NCBI GenBank assembly: GCA_000727475.1
Contig: KL647291.1
Span: 906,325 to 970,324, forward strand
DNA: 64,000 nucleotides
From: Sarcocystis neurona
Taxonomy: Eukaryota > Apicomplexa > Conoidasida > Eucoccidiorida > Sarcocystidae
Direction: 5' to 3'
A program made the position numbers and the translations under genes. Shown here in pieces: positions 1 through 13,166 of the stretch. How positions within the stretch are numbered: position 1 is the stretch's first letter; each line of letters starts with the position of its first letter. Under the pieces are notes generated by a model, which did not search any database, had not been told where the DNA came from, and was given only the letters and a program-made list of their open reading frames with translations.

Positions 1-3000
1 AGTTCTGTTGTCTTCGCGTAGACACGTAGGTAGCCTCGTGATTCCCACCACGCCCACTTTTTCCCGCACTTTCATCGCTGACGTCTCGCTCTATCTATAG
101 CGGCAGGCAGCATAATAGGCGTGTGTTTCCAGACAGGGTTGCCCTCCACTCCTACAGTGTGTACACTGTTTCAACTTCTTGAATTTCTCCTCCCTCTTGC
201 CACACATGGTCTCCACAAGCAACGCATGTGAGCGTTCACATCTGTCACGAGACAAGTCGGAATGTTTTCCCGTAAATAAGAATGCACACTGGCGCTCTTG
301 ATACCTCTACCATCTGCGTATGATCCTATACATCGAGACACAGTATCAGAGCGCGGTTGGTGCAGCATATTACAGACCGAGTTGTAAGTGCACAGTTCTG
401 CGCTCATTCTACCTTCATGACCATTCCATTTTTGCCGGCTCGAAGTATGAATGTGCTAAATTATATTAGCTTCTATCTGCGAATGCACACGGACACATCT
501 GCACCGTGTTGTACACATTTGCAGCGGGTCGTATCACCTCTTAGCCGCGGACGCACACGTCTTGAAAGGCGCACGGTATCACGACCGCCCGTCCCTCAAC
601 ATGCATAGATATGTGACAAAACGGAAGCGTCGCAGAAGCGGCCGATGGGCATCAATCATTTGACCACCGCCTAGACAAACGTGGATTCTTATGGGCGTAC
701 CCAAACCTATCTTGGAAAGAGGGAACAAAGCATTAACACCCCCACTTTCATTACCGTACGCGTGCTTCAGCCTGCGTCCATGCACCAATACAGGAGACTA
801 CTCAAAATGGGACATCATCAAAACAATTTCCCTCACGCTTACCCCACTTTCTGGTTTCGCTTTTCACTTTAAAGCATTATAAGGTACCTGTCTCCGCAAA
901 CCGCGGAAGGACGAAATTTGCTGGACAGTTGAGACAGAGACATAATTGCATGTGCACGTGTACGTACGCACATGCTTATGATGTATGGGAAAGTTGACGT
1001 TTTGCGTACACACTGTGCTCGGCACGAGTGCCCGCACCTTCAGCGATCATATCACTCGAAAGCTGTCAACCTGACAAAAAGATGTTCACTCCCTTCTCCC
1101 GGGCTGCGTTTTTACAAACTGCTTGTCCTCGCTTGCAGACATACATGTACATTCTTTTGCGTGAGAAAAGTCACACACATACAAACACGCGCAGAGAACC
1201 GCACTCGCTGCAGGGTGCAAAAGCGCGAGTTCTGAACTCCATTGAGTCCTGAGGAGGGAAAGGTGAAAACCAACACATCAGGAAAGTTTGTTTTGTCTGT
1301 CTCTACGCATAACTGCATGTGATTAGGACAACAGTATGCATGCCTGATGCAACGTTGCACGATCCGCGTGAAGCTTCGTGCAAGTTATCTGCGCAAGGTG
1401 TTCGAAATTCGAAGGAAAGAACGGGCTTCTTTCATGTGTGTACGTTCTTGCATGTATAGGGTTTACATTTTGTTTTGCATAATAACGTGGATAAGCGAAC
1501 AGGTGCACACTTCTGCATCTATTTCTGCCTACATTGTGCAAGTAGTTTGCATGTTCAACCTTGAACACGGCTGCATACGTACAATCATTTACACGCGTAT
1601 ATGTGTATAATTGGCTATCGCTGCTCACTTGCTCAGCTCTTCCGCTGTCATGTACATTTCCTCGTGTGTCGCTACAGATGACGCTGCGGCTGCGGCAACG
1701 AAGATCAGTTCACACGCCGTCTCCGAGACACGCTTTACTTGTGTTGTCCTACGCAGCCGTTCGTCGTGCTTTACGCCTTCGTATATTTATCTGTAGTTGC
1801 GCAGAAACGCACAAGCACACATTTTCCTTTTATCTATGCATGTATGTGTAGAGACGTACTGACGCGTACGCAGATACCTCCAGAATGAAATCGATCGGTT
1901 TGTGTGACTGTTGAAAATATCTTATAAAACCTGAAAACAAGGCGTCACTGTTCGAGAAGCCTTCAACCATCAAACGGCGATACCCTGCGTGGATGTACAC
2001 TCATGTAAACGTATACGTATACGCGCGCTTGCACGAGTGCAAAGGCTCTTCTCTGACGACGTGTTCGAACAATCACACTGACTTATTTTTTGTATACCCG
2101 TCCTCAACGTGCTGCGTATGAACGGTAGTGACTTGCGTCGTTGTCGCCCACACTTTGTCGAAGTGACAAGCGTATTACGTATGTGCCAGCGTATGCGTAC
2201 ATGCGTTTTCTCATCAACAGTGCCCGTACTTGTACGTGTGAATGAAAACAAGACAAGAGCGGAACAGGGAGAGTGAAACCAGGCGGTAAAAGGGAGACTA
2301 CGAAGACACTCGGTTTACTAGCGCGTTGTTCTCGTGAAAATGTTGGCGGAGGACGAAGAGGTAATTGGAATCAAAGAAAGATTCACAAGATCGTGTACGT
2401 GTATGCAAGTATGCACGTACATACATGGAACAGGAAAGATAGAGGCATATGTACTTTGTTGGAAGTCACATATGACTTTTGTAGCCTCTTCTACAAAAGT
2501 ATAGGCGTCTGCGTAAGCCTATTCGTAGCTTCAAATTGGAGGTGTTCGTCGACTTGCCCGTAAGTTCCTTCATCAACTGCTGTATCGAATGCTGCACCAG
2601 GAGAAGCAAAACGCCGGCCTACTTCTGGAGCGCAGCGTCTCTTGTGTATATACATATTTGTACACCACATGCCGTGTCTATAGTAGGTCTGCAACCGTCT
2701 ACAGCTGTTTAGCATACGGAAGCGATACACGTTTGCTGACAATTTACGTGGATTGAAATGCAGACTTGCGTACCGCTACGCATGTACAATATGTGTGTGC
2801 AACCGAAAATTACACACGCGCTGCTGTGTTGAGGCATTATACTTTTCCTATAACTGCAACGGTATTGCCACACGCTGCATATCGCATAAGTTGTGCATTG
2901 ATATGTAGACAGTTTTGGCTTTCCTTCTGAGTCCCAGTTCGGCGAGCCATCGCGCACACAAAACGGAAGCAAATGTTTCGTGACGCCAGTGGAAGTGTCA

Positions 3001-3906
3001 TTCGTATTCGAAAGTGTCTTTCCGGGTCACCGTGGCCGGGTTTTAATGCGTTATACACGCATTAAATTGTGGACGTACGTCTGTCACCGTGAAAGGCAGT
3101 GGCAAGCACTGATGAAACAAACACCGAAATATGCAGATAAAAACGCGTGCAGAACGCGTCTAACACCTGAACGCGCCGATTTTTCAATTGATGCGCAGAA
3201 CTTGGACCACCCTGCTCCCGGGTGTCCTTCTTGAGTTGTAGAAGACACCACAATCAGCGGAAAACCGAGCAGACCTTTATTCAGTGCGCCCTGTAATGCT
3301 GCGTGTTTACACAGTACCAAGAAGTCACCCACAGACTTCTGAAGCTTCTAGTCAGACACCAACTCACGCAGAAAGCCCGATATTGTTCGTGTGTATGGGA
3401 AGTATCAGCACGTACGTTCTCTCCACATACATGCGAGGATTTCTCTTTCTACAGGTGTGTACTGCGGATAGCTGTGCAAACATGCGGCAGGTATTTACGT
3501 ACGTGTACTATTTTGCATACGTCTGTTCACATATGTTTTGGATTTATTGCGCGTGCACTCTGCCTGCCATCCACCAGCGCACAGCGTTAACCTTTAAGAG
3601 CGTACATGTACGTCTAAGCACAGAGGAAGGTGCATCTGACAGCGGAAAATGCGCTAGGCAAAGACCACCTCAAGCTACGTATATGCATGTCTCTCTCTGT
3701 CTGCAGCTTTGCAGATAGAGAGAGAGGGAAAGCGCGCAAGCATGCGTTTATGTATTCAAGAAAGGAGCAACTGACTAGTATTCGAGCAAGCTGCTCCCGT
3801 GCGTGTTCTGAAGCTGACAAAGCTTGCCTATCAACAGATGCACACAAGCACACGGTCCCTTGAGGGTCACCGGTCTCAGTTGCACAAGTATAGTAAGATA
3901 TCTTAC

Positions 3907-4157
3907 GTACGGGCCAGCATGTTCCCTGTGGCAAACCACAACCACGGGTTGACAGAAAAGTGAAAACTACGTCCAAAGATAATATCAGGATAGAAATCTG
4001 CCAGTCTTGACTTAGTCGAGAACACATCCTTGAACAACACAAAAATGCTGGCAGCTGAAAAGGTCATGAAAACATTCCACGCCGCAAATGAAGATGGACG
4101 GTAGCAGTCAGCGCCGCACAATGCTGCCGCACATATTTGACATCCGTCAGTGAATAA
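3907..4157 (-). CDS. Possible internal exon of an unassigned membrane protein
   Basis: An open minus-strand frame of about 83 codons lies between a fair acceptor (ttccag, exon from 4,157) and a strong donor (GTAAGA at 3,906; an alternative GTACGT starts at 3,910). A second acceptor, ttttcag, lies within it. The translation has one clear hydrophobic segment (AWNVFMTFSAASIFVLF) followed by a charged turn and an aromatic stretch ending SVNPWLWFATGN. The pattern recalls the second half of mitochondrial pyruvate carrier proteins (an arginine, then a Pro-Trp-aromatic-Asn run), but spacing differs and I do not assign it. No partner exons were found. It could be a chance open frame. Confidence 0.22.
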
Positions 4158-5756
4158 CTGGAAAGTCATCAAACCTTTATGACCTTGCTTCCAGTGTGTC
4201 CTCCAGTTTGTGTGTGTTGTTGCGTCTGCGCGCCTGTTGATAGCAAAGCGACTTTGTCGCCGAACAAATTCAAGAAATTGCAAGACACGTAAGTCTAGTG
4301 GCTGCTCTTGAGCGTAGGCGCTCTTCTCTGCGCAGCGTCACAGGTCACTCTCTCTATATACACGTGATAGACGCTTGTCTACCACGCATACGCGTAGGTG
4401 AACCCTGATCGCGCCTTTTCCACATTTAGTTCACGCAGAAGCTTCACGCTGAATACACGTGCATACGGAGACAACGCTGTGCGTGTATTTGCACGACACA
4501 GCGAGAATAGCACGTGCACCTGGATGACGTCGCCGCGGAATACACCGCGTTCATAGTGCTGCACAAGGGTCTTCAGACAGAAGATATGTCTCCTCTTCTA
4601 TGTATCTGCCTATGGAACTCGAGCACGTGAATCTTGTCCTCTTCAGCGTGCGCATTCCCCTACAAGTAATTGAAGGTATTGAGGGTGCGTCCGTATATAA
4701 AATAAGAACCACGTTTACTTCACGGTTATTGTGACGAAACAGACTCCAGGTCGTGTACATGAAGTGCAGGCTCTGTTGTATAACGCGAAATCACTAGAAG
4801 TTGTGAAAGACTTCTGACCCGTATTGACTCCATTGCGGATGTAGCATTGCATGCTTTTTCAGACAGTGTATACGCGTCTACAACAGTAGATCTCTGTGTA
4901 AGCGGACTAATGCACTCGAAGCCTTCACTCGTGATTCTGAGTGAACATTTTTGTAGTGCAGCGTACCACCAGGTTTAGACACGTATGTATCCTTGTACGC
5001 ACAAAGAGTGTTTTCTGCATGCAGACGAATGTGGTTTTGCACTTCTAATTTTATTGTCGTCCCGTTCTATGGGATCAACGTTTGTACACGTTTACACCGT
5101 GCTGCTCGTGATGAAAGATAGACGTTCACATGCGTTCGTAGTGTCCCAAACGCATTCCAGTTTTGTATCTCGTCTGCTATTATGACTAGGCGCAGTAATA
5201 GAAATACTGGTAGTAGTAGTAGTGGTAGAAGATAGTGAAACTGCTAAGTCTTGTCCTCGGATTGTTTTCAAAGCACTGATAGTCGATATGTATACAAATA
5301 GGTAGTGTACATATTTCTCTGTAAACGCGTGAATTAATCAATAGGAGGACAGTTAAATTCAAGACAGAAAAGCGTCACAGAAAAAAACTACGAATTAAAC
5401 AACACCTTAGCTGTCGTAGATGCAAACGTGTACACAGATAAAGGTGGAGTCATTTGCGGATGTCGGGTCGTGTGTGTCCGTTTCTGTGAATTGCACACGT
5501 ACGCACGTATGGTGTATGCATATACGACTGCATGCAGGAGTTGTTAGTGCTCATACACACATATGTGTAGACGTCTGGGCTTATGCACGCGTAAACTTGT
5601 ATCTGCAGAGTTAAATAGAGGTGCGCAATCACGAGTATGTATATACACATAAAAAATATATCTACATCTCAATGTGCGATATGCTTATACATTTGTGTAC
5701 ATGTATGTATATTTTTGGGCTGTATATCTGTATGTGGATGAGTGTGTGCATGAACG

Positions 5757-6031
5757 TGTGCACGGGTGTATGTGTCGAAGTGAACAAAGTATATGTATAC
5801 ACGTACGAAGCTACTCGGAGGTACAAACGCAAACAGTGTACGTGTTGAGATGAACAAAGCATATACATACATGTACGAAGGTACTCAGAGGTACACACGG
5901 AAACAAAGCATTCACCGCACGTGTTCGTGTATGCACGGGTGTATGTGTTGAGGTGAACAAAGTATATATAAACATGTAGGAAGCTAGTCAGAGGTACGAA
6001 CGCAAACAAAGCATTCACCGCACGTGTTCAT
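5757..6031. repeat. Minisatellite, about 3 degenerate copies
   Basis: A unit of roughly 75-105 bases recurs three times, starting near 5,769, 5,840 and 5,946. Each copy carries GAACAAAG, then a TATAC stretch, then a GAAGCTACT/GGTACTCAGAGGTAC-like core and CGCAAACA. The last two copies also share GCATTCACCGCACGTGTTC. The array ends just before the first recognised exon of the dynein light chain gene. Confidence 0.8.
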
Positions 6032-6054
6032 TTTCGAAGGTCTGTCTCATTACG

Positions 6055-8711
6055 ATGCAGGCAATAACACAGTGTCTCTCGAACGTGGTGTACAAGCAGG
6101 AGAAAGTTTCTTCCTGGTGTGCTCAGATCTCAGACGCTTGTTTGAAGGAGTTGGTAAAACTCAACAAAGCATTCAAATATGTGGGTAAGCGGCGAACCGT
6201 GTTCATGTATATATATATATATATCTGTGTGTATGTATATTAGGGATAGGCTTACATATGGATATGTATATATATACATATGTGTGTGTCACAGCGGTAC
6301 GTATGCATACGCAAAATCATTCACATATATTTATGTGATGGGTCCAGATCTGTAAACACTTTTTTTTCTTATTTTACGCGCACTTAGGCGATGATGGCTA
6401 GAAATCCTGGCGACACTGGGAATCCACTCGAATGTGTGAGATTACTTTACTGAGTGATCATACTGGTCAAGAAAAGGATACAGATCTGTGAAGAAAAGGA
6501 AGCACACCCACCCGGTCAACGGAATGTGGTGATGCACCCCGGCCTCCTACGCACAAGTGAAGCATCTTCTGGAGCACTTTTGCTCTCAGCTGCATGAGAT
6601 GATGCTTAATGTGATCACATATGTATCTATATGTGCACGTGCGTGCATCTCTAGGTATACACAGATTCCAACGTAGCGGCATACTGAAGAGGACGATGTG
6701 CGCCTAGCTATTACCTACCCATCCACAGCACCTGCAGAGACCCACTCGCATTCAAATCCGGTCAGAATGCGTGCATCTATCGGCGCACGTCAGGAAAATA
6801 CAATCATTATTTTATGAGAGGGAAACAGCAATAATCAAGTGAGAGTATGCCGTGGCCATCAAAGAATACCTGATAAGTAGAACACAGAGCGGTCCCTTCA
6901 GTTTTGAAGTTCTCATCGTTTTTTGCGTGTATAGAACTCACTTCAGGGTTTGAAGGCGACGGAATTCGCTTGTGACCCAGTGACAACATACGGAGAGGTA
7001 GTAGTCTCTTCCCACTTACGTGAATATGCGAGCAATTGTTATGACAAACAATATTTCAAACGTGACGAAACCAACTCGAATGAGGGCAGGCAATTGGGTA
7101 GTTGTCAGGTGGTGACACGCAAAGTGTGAATGAGCTTTTGAACTCTGGTAAGCCTTTTCTTAAGAACGCAGGGAAAATGAGTGTCCTAGAAGCACGTAGA
7201 CAACTGCAATATATGGATACGTAGGTGTGCAAGTTAAGGTAATATTGCAGTGTGCATATGCGGGGAGGGTGTATTCTCACGTGTGTACGGTGAAGTGTTG
7301 GTACGTATTGTTCTGAATGTACGTGTATTCATCATGAAAAGGGGGCGAGAACGCAAAGGACCTCGCAGGTGGCCAGCTGAGCAAATTCTCCTTGCACATA
7401 GAAAACAATCACTGATTTTAAATATTTTTTTCACAGTTACTTTCGGAGTGGTAACTTTATACATACCCGTGTGCCCAACTAATAAAGAGCGGCACATTCG
7501 TTCGTGTTTGCACAACCGTCTTGTTGCAAAAAAGAAACAAGTGGGCAGCTCACACTACGTGCACACGTACATGTGTAGGACGCAAGCATTAGATTTTGCG
7601 AGGAGCAATGAATACCGGCGCGGTATTCACGAGACCAGACAAGCAGCATAACTTTGCTCCGTCAAGGTTTTGTGTGCATTCTTCCTCTTTTCCTGCCTCT
7701 TGCTCCGCGCAGTAACCTGTATCATCATGCAGAGGACAGGTGCTGCCCTGTACACGGCTGCAACTAGCTGGTGGGACGCGAAGACTGACGGTGAGTCCCC
7801 ACGTACGTAGACGCAATGCTACATGATATTCGTGTTCATATACAGGTGTATAAGTATACGCATACATACATGCATACTTCTTTGTCGCTGTCCAAATGTG
7901 TGCGCACATATGCCTTTACTCCATCAATTTCAATTATTTAGAGTAAATCCACTCTCGAGTTTTACTTCTGAAGGAATTTATTTCCACCTTTGTCTGAACA
8001 GTAGTTCTCTAAGTCTACCATCGACAGAGCGCAGTCTTCCACGCCCCTCTGTAGCTGCTGATGTCCTCTACTCGTTCCTTTCTCTCATTTTGTAGTGTCC
8101 GTCTACTGGTCTTTGTAGTGGTGTCTCTCCATATATTGCACGTCTACTAGTCTTTTTGTCGGTCTCTCTCTACATATAGCACGAGCGGCAGTACAAACAC
8201 GCGGAGCCGTTTATACGACCAGCGTTTCCAAGCTGCTTCCATAATGCACGCCCTCAAATATTATTTGCACGATGTACACTTTCCTCTGTCTCTGACTTTC
8301 GAGGAAGCAGATGAGGAGAGACACGTAGTGGATGCAGGGGCAACAAGTGGACGTAGCCACCTTCCTCTTCGACCACGTTGATATACGTCAACTTACTGTT
8401 GTGTGCGTCTACTGTGTATATGGACATTGATTCGTACATGCAAATACATAAGTGTGGACGTGTGTGCGTGTGTATATGGTTGAGTGCCCTCAACGATAAC
8501 AATACACACACCTTCCTAGATATTCTTAGTTACACCCAGATGCATACACTCGTCCATTCACAAGTACTCGAAAACTGTTTGAGTCGTAACGGTCTATTCG
8601 GGCGGCATCTGCACGACGTGAGAATTCACTTTTTTTTCAGGCCTCTGCAGCCTGCAGGTCTCGACAGAAACGATGGACTGTATCGTTACCATATACACTC
8701 TCCAAATATGA
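6055..8711 (+). CDS. DYNLT: Dynein light chain, Tctex type (3 exons found)
   Basis: Exons are 6,055-6,184, 7,713-7,790 and 8,641-8,711 with phases matching at both junctions and donors GTAAGC and GTGAGT. The last acceptor follows a run of eight T. The product follows the Tctex-1 fold through its length: YKQEKVSSW, then LVKLNKAFKYVVTC, MQRTGAALYTA and a C-terminal TMDCIVTIYTLQI. Tctex-type light chains bind the intermediate chain of cytoplasmic or axonemal dynein and adapt cargo. With ATG 6,055 the protein is 92 aa, about 20 short of the usual 110-115. The missing part is the start of helix 1. The ATG overlaps a good acceptor (gatgcag, exon from 6,061, phase 0), so an upstream first exon is likely and the start is uncertain. 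The third exon is divergent: the usual TVRWEN segment reads SLQVSTE. Family call is firm; the 5' end is not. Confidence 0.88.
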
Positions 8712-11700
8712 AACAAAGCTACTGAAGACTGTTCCGCTTGGACGGTTTCCTGAGTCTATTTAGGCTGAATAAAAAAATTTAACGCCCTGGTCCCAAAATT
8801 AGAAGCATGAGGAAATTCAAGTGGCGTCCCACAAAACCCAGGGAAAATGTTCTCCGCTGCTCGCAACTCGCTTGGTTTTGGCTAAAACAGATCAAAGAAA
8901 TCCTGACGCATATTGAGATCTAGATTTTTCGTGAGTACTCAGAAAAGTAGGTTTTAGAACATCAAGTTTCCATGCCCCTATTAATCTTCGATAGTCCAGT
9001 CTATTTGTGAGTATGTACGTGCATAGATACATCTACTTATGTACACATGTCCACGTGAAATTTGCACGACAGTAGCGACTGAATCCTTCTCAGGAAAGCC
9101 CTGATGCCAGTACGAGGCCTTTTGCCTGCTAAAACGCCCAGTGGTCGAACTCCTCCTCTCTACTTTCTGGACTTTGCCGCAATTACGGAGCAGTAGTAAA
9201 CGGATAGACACATTAATCCTGCACCAGTACCTTGTATACCTATTTGTGTGTGTGTACACTTGTTCGAATGCGTCTCTGCTGTTTCTTGATACATGTTCTT
9301 TCTTTACTAATTGTCTTTACTCTACACTATGCTGGCGTGTGTGCGTATCTCTCAGTGTCCGCGTCTTTCTCTCCTGCAGAAGCACTGTAAAAGTGCCTGC
9401 ACGTACAGCGTCTTTCACCCCTTAGGGTGGCAGTAGTTTTTGTAGTGACCACTAGGGGTCACTAAGGGAGTCGCGTTCCCAAATATGCGTTTCGACGAAG
9501 CAAAGCAGATGTGAGATGTCAGCAACTAAATTTCACGACCACTTCATGAGGTATTAACTTCTTCATCAACCTATATACGACAACATTACTGGAGTGGCGT
9601 GCACCCGCCTCGCAACTAAGGACTTCCTGTTTTCTCTTGTGACTTGGTGGGGCGTGTCGAAAGAACAAATTCCTCCTTGATTCCAAAAGCGCTACTCCTT
9701 CACTGTCGCCGCGCTTTGTGATGTGCCATGAACAAATGTTTTTGGAGCCATAAAAGCGAGGAACGGCAGGAAAGAAGCCGGCCAATACTTACTTTTGTGG
9801 AGCGCTCAGTTTCATGTATATATGTTCATTCTCAGACCTGCGCTTCATAAGGACAGCGATCTATACCGACAGCGTCTCCATCGCTTCCTTCAACCGAAAC
9901 CCATCAGTGCACTGCCCTCTATGATACCGAGTACGTAAACACCTATACGTATATATATTTAGACATACGTAAGAGTCTATGCACAGATAAGGTGATCCTC
10001 AGAGAGATACACTTACATACTTGTGTGCGCGCGTACGGGTCCTGTATGACATTACTCTACGCATACGTGCACATACATGTATATACACTGTTACGGAGTT
10101 CTTCACCCCAATTCCCACATGCATATTTGTATGCATGTATACTTCCATACACGGACATAGTTGAAATTTCCGTGCAGTCTGCTACCTTACAATCCATAAC
10201 ACATTGCTGTAAAGCGTCATCTCTGCGTTTATGCATGCAGTCGAGTGCGTACACGGACACTGGATAGACACACTACGCACCATCATCTACATTGCTTTGT
10301 ATATAAACAAGGCAGCATATGCACACTGGTACACACGCATTTTAAAACCGTAAGTTTACCCTTAGTTCAGTTGACTCACGACAAGCGGAGTACACTGTCT
10401 GATCCGTGCGGTGCTGCGCACCGAAGCGTACCTGCACACAGACGCGACACTGACACCAAGGTTAATGCGGAACCATCAAGCAAGTTGATACGTTTTCGGT
10501 TTCTTATGAGAAATATACGTTTCTTTGAGTGTCACTTGTACGCCTTGCTTGGCATATTCTCGGCTGCCTGCGCATCAGTGAGCTTCCAAGAGAACTGACG
10601 AAGCTCTCACGTACAGTGTGGTCAGGGTGATGCAGTTACTTTGCATTCCTTTTGCTCCTGCAAGCGTAGACACATATGTGCACAGATAAACCTTTGTGCG
10701 TTACCATAGTGTTGGCCTCCTTATTTTTTTTCCTTCCGCTCTACGTAGATGAAGACGCTTGAACACGTACACAAACATATACCAGTACATACACACACGT
10801 GTGTGCCTGTGAAGCTTGATTTCTGTCCTCCTTCTCGTTGACCGTAAAAGGTACTACGTCTCTCTTCCGGAAGAAGAAGACGCTTGCACTATCGTCTGCT
10901 GAACTTGCCGCACTGCTGCTCTGTCGACTGAACAGTTGACAGTGATACGCCTCGAAAGAGGCAGGGTTCGCTTCGAGCACTCAGAGCGATAGGTTGCCTC
11001 TAAAGTATATTCACGAGCTAAGACCTTTGTTTATTCAGAAGTACACGGTACTTATGCGAGAAAGAGTTGAGTTTGTTTGGGTGGAATAATCCTTGTTTCA
11101 TTTCAGTAAATCTGCGTCTTCTGCAACAGGTCCACGTTGTAAAAACTGTGGCAGCATTTTTTCCTTTCTGTGCGTAAGGATCGGCACTGGCACACACACT
11201 AGTGATACTCTTTTCTGCACGTCGAAATTGTGCAGCTGCTTCCTTTGTGGCTGACGCCTTTCTTGGCTGATACCTCCACCTTTTCAAGCAATTGTAAAGA
11301 AATTTCTTGTAGTAGTACGGACGCAAAAAATGGCAGTCTTCATACGGGCATTTTGGTTGAGAGGTATCACCAGCAAAAGCTGATTGATGGCCCCAAGTCA
11401 GCAAAAGCATCGACACGTTGTTGGAAGGTAGCGATTCCTGTTGAGACTCCATAGAAGGTGGCTCTGTAACTTCTTCCTCTACAAACTGATACGGACTATC
11501 GTCCGCGAAAAAGTGGCTTCTTCACGTGATACCTGATCGAGGAGTTTTCCAAGCAGGTTCTACCACTTACCACTTGCCTGTGGGGGTGACTTGGGTATTC
11601 CTCCTGCTTTGAAATATTTCTTCTTAGTTCTGTTCTACCTTGAGTGGATCGCGGTGCCACATCTGGTAGGAGTCACGATGCTGCTCTTATTGGGCGTGTG

Positions 11701-13166
11701 CCCTTCCATATGTATAAAGGCTATCAAATGGCCACATGGGTAGCAAGGAGTGCTCCTACCGCAAGTGAGGAACAAACTCCGTCGGTCACTCAGGCATGAC
11801 ATTCATAATCTTTAGTAGTGGACATCCTCTTTCCAGTCGAAAATACATAATCTGTGTGTTTTCATGAACGAAAATATGTGGACAGCGGTGGTAGGGCCGG
11901 ATCGATCCTGCGACAAGAAGAAATGAAAGAGGAGGCTGGACACGTGTTTGCACGGTCACGTACACGCATCTGTTTTCAGCATCTGAATGCTTCCCCACAC
12001 CCTGAGAAGCGTAGATTACATAAATAACAGGAAGAGAACTGTGAGCAGATGTTGTCCTCTCGCAGATTTTCCTAAGTTGACCTTCCACGTGAACGTGGTC
12101 CAAAGTCTTTAGCTAGACAAAACGCTCCTCCCCTGAGTGTGGGGGGAACGCGATCTTGAAGTGAGTTACAACACTTTTGTGCCGGTGATACTTCCGCCAA
12201 GTCAGAAATACCATGCCACAAAAAAGATGCGAATAAACACACACATATGCGTGAAGTGTTCAAAAAAGCACGTGCACTCGGTACAATATGCGCACAGACA
12301 TACCGTCCTTGGGTGCGCACACACGTGCACTATGGGCTGTTTAAAGTATCAGTGTCCTACCGCGCAGCTGGCGCTTCATGTCCGGCGCACAAGCCTACAC
12401 ATACATGCATATTACCCATTCACATACGTCTACGCGGAAGTCAATAATTTTGAAAGCCGTCCTTCGCAGCAGAGCGGGCACCTTCCAACCCAGACATGTC
12501 TATACTGAAGAAACCATCTGAGGCATCACACACATCGCCTGGCAGCGTGGCAGGGAGTCTATCGTTTACACGCAGACTGAGAACTCCTATCTTCTGCATG
12601 CCCTTTTGATTATTTGAACACACATGTGTCCCCTACGTATCTACCTTGGTACACGTATGCGTTGGGACGTATATGTATTTCTTCGTGAATACTTCTGCGC
12701 ACACTTGTGAAGAGTTACATACACGTGTATATCACCTGCGGGACACACATGAGGAATACATACACACAGATACTCTCCGCGCTTCGTAAATATTCAGGGA
12801 CACGTACACATATACCTCTATCTCTACGTATTTACACAAATGCAAGTGTATGAGAACATACGTCAACGCGTTTACCGATGGATGTCAGTATGATGGAGGG
12901 GCCGTTGTTCACGTGCGTTAGCCCATGTAAACACCCATATATATATGCACCTCGTTCACGTGCGTGCGTCCACGGCAACACTAACGCAGAGACGTGTATA
13001 CATATATATATATGCATATACGTATATACAGACATATACACATGCACGCTACTGCGTCGTGGTGGTATGGCGAAAAACGGATGTGTGTGTCCTTCTAGCT
13101 CGTGAAACAGGTAGAAATCAGTGTTTCCTCTGCCTTCTCATTATATTCGTTCTCAGGTACAACCTC
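8712..13166. other. Intergenic region between convergent dynein light chain and NOP56
   Basis: No conserved gene is recognised. Minus-strand open frames with exon-like composition occur at 11,018-11,560 (translation contains FADDSPYQFVEEEVTEPPS and a possible GTGATA donor near 11,370) and at 10,800-10,980 (Ser/Asp-rich). I cannot join them into a gene. The two-exon candidate at 11,786-12,623 is listed separately. From about 12,640 the DNA becomes rich in ACACGTATA-type microsatellite sequence that continues into the 3' flank of NOP56. Confidence 0.5.
11786..12623 (-). CDS. Possible two-exon gene, 87-aa protein of unknown function
   Basis: Exon 12,482-12,623 starts at ATG (MCSNNQKGMQKIG) and ends at a GTGCCC donor in phase 1. 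Exon 11,786-11,907 follows a strong acceptor (ttcatttcttcttgtcgcag), starts in the matching phase and runs to TGA. The joined product is 87 aa, without signal peptide, membrane segment or low-complexity repeat. Its second half contains RPYHRCPHIFVHENTQ. I do not recognise a family. Support is the phase match, the acceptor quality and the non-repetitive composition, so a chance combination is quite possible. Confidence 0.22.

Larger units (their letters stand above)
1..6054. other. Intergenic region, no conserved gene recognised
   Basis: No conserved protein is recognisable on either strand. Open frames are short and overlap on both strands, as expected by chance at this base composition. CAG blocks are absent. 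The only stretch that reads like an exon is the minus-strand segment at 3,907-4,157, listed separately. An upstream first exon of the dynein light chain could lie here, but I could not place one. From about 5,400 the sequence turns into alternating purine/pyrimidine (GTATAC-type) DNA and then into a minisatellite. Confidence 0.6.

Noticed and set aside
2340..2360. First exon of the dynein light chain (ATG at 2,340, MLAEDEE)
   Set aside because: Phase 0 and a GTAATT donor would fit, but it supplies only seven residues, lacks the expected helix and needs a 3.7-kb intron. Evidence is too thin.
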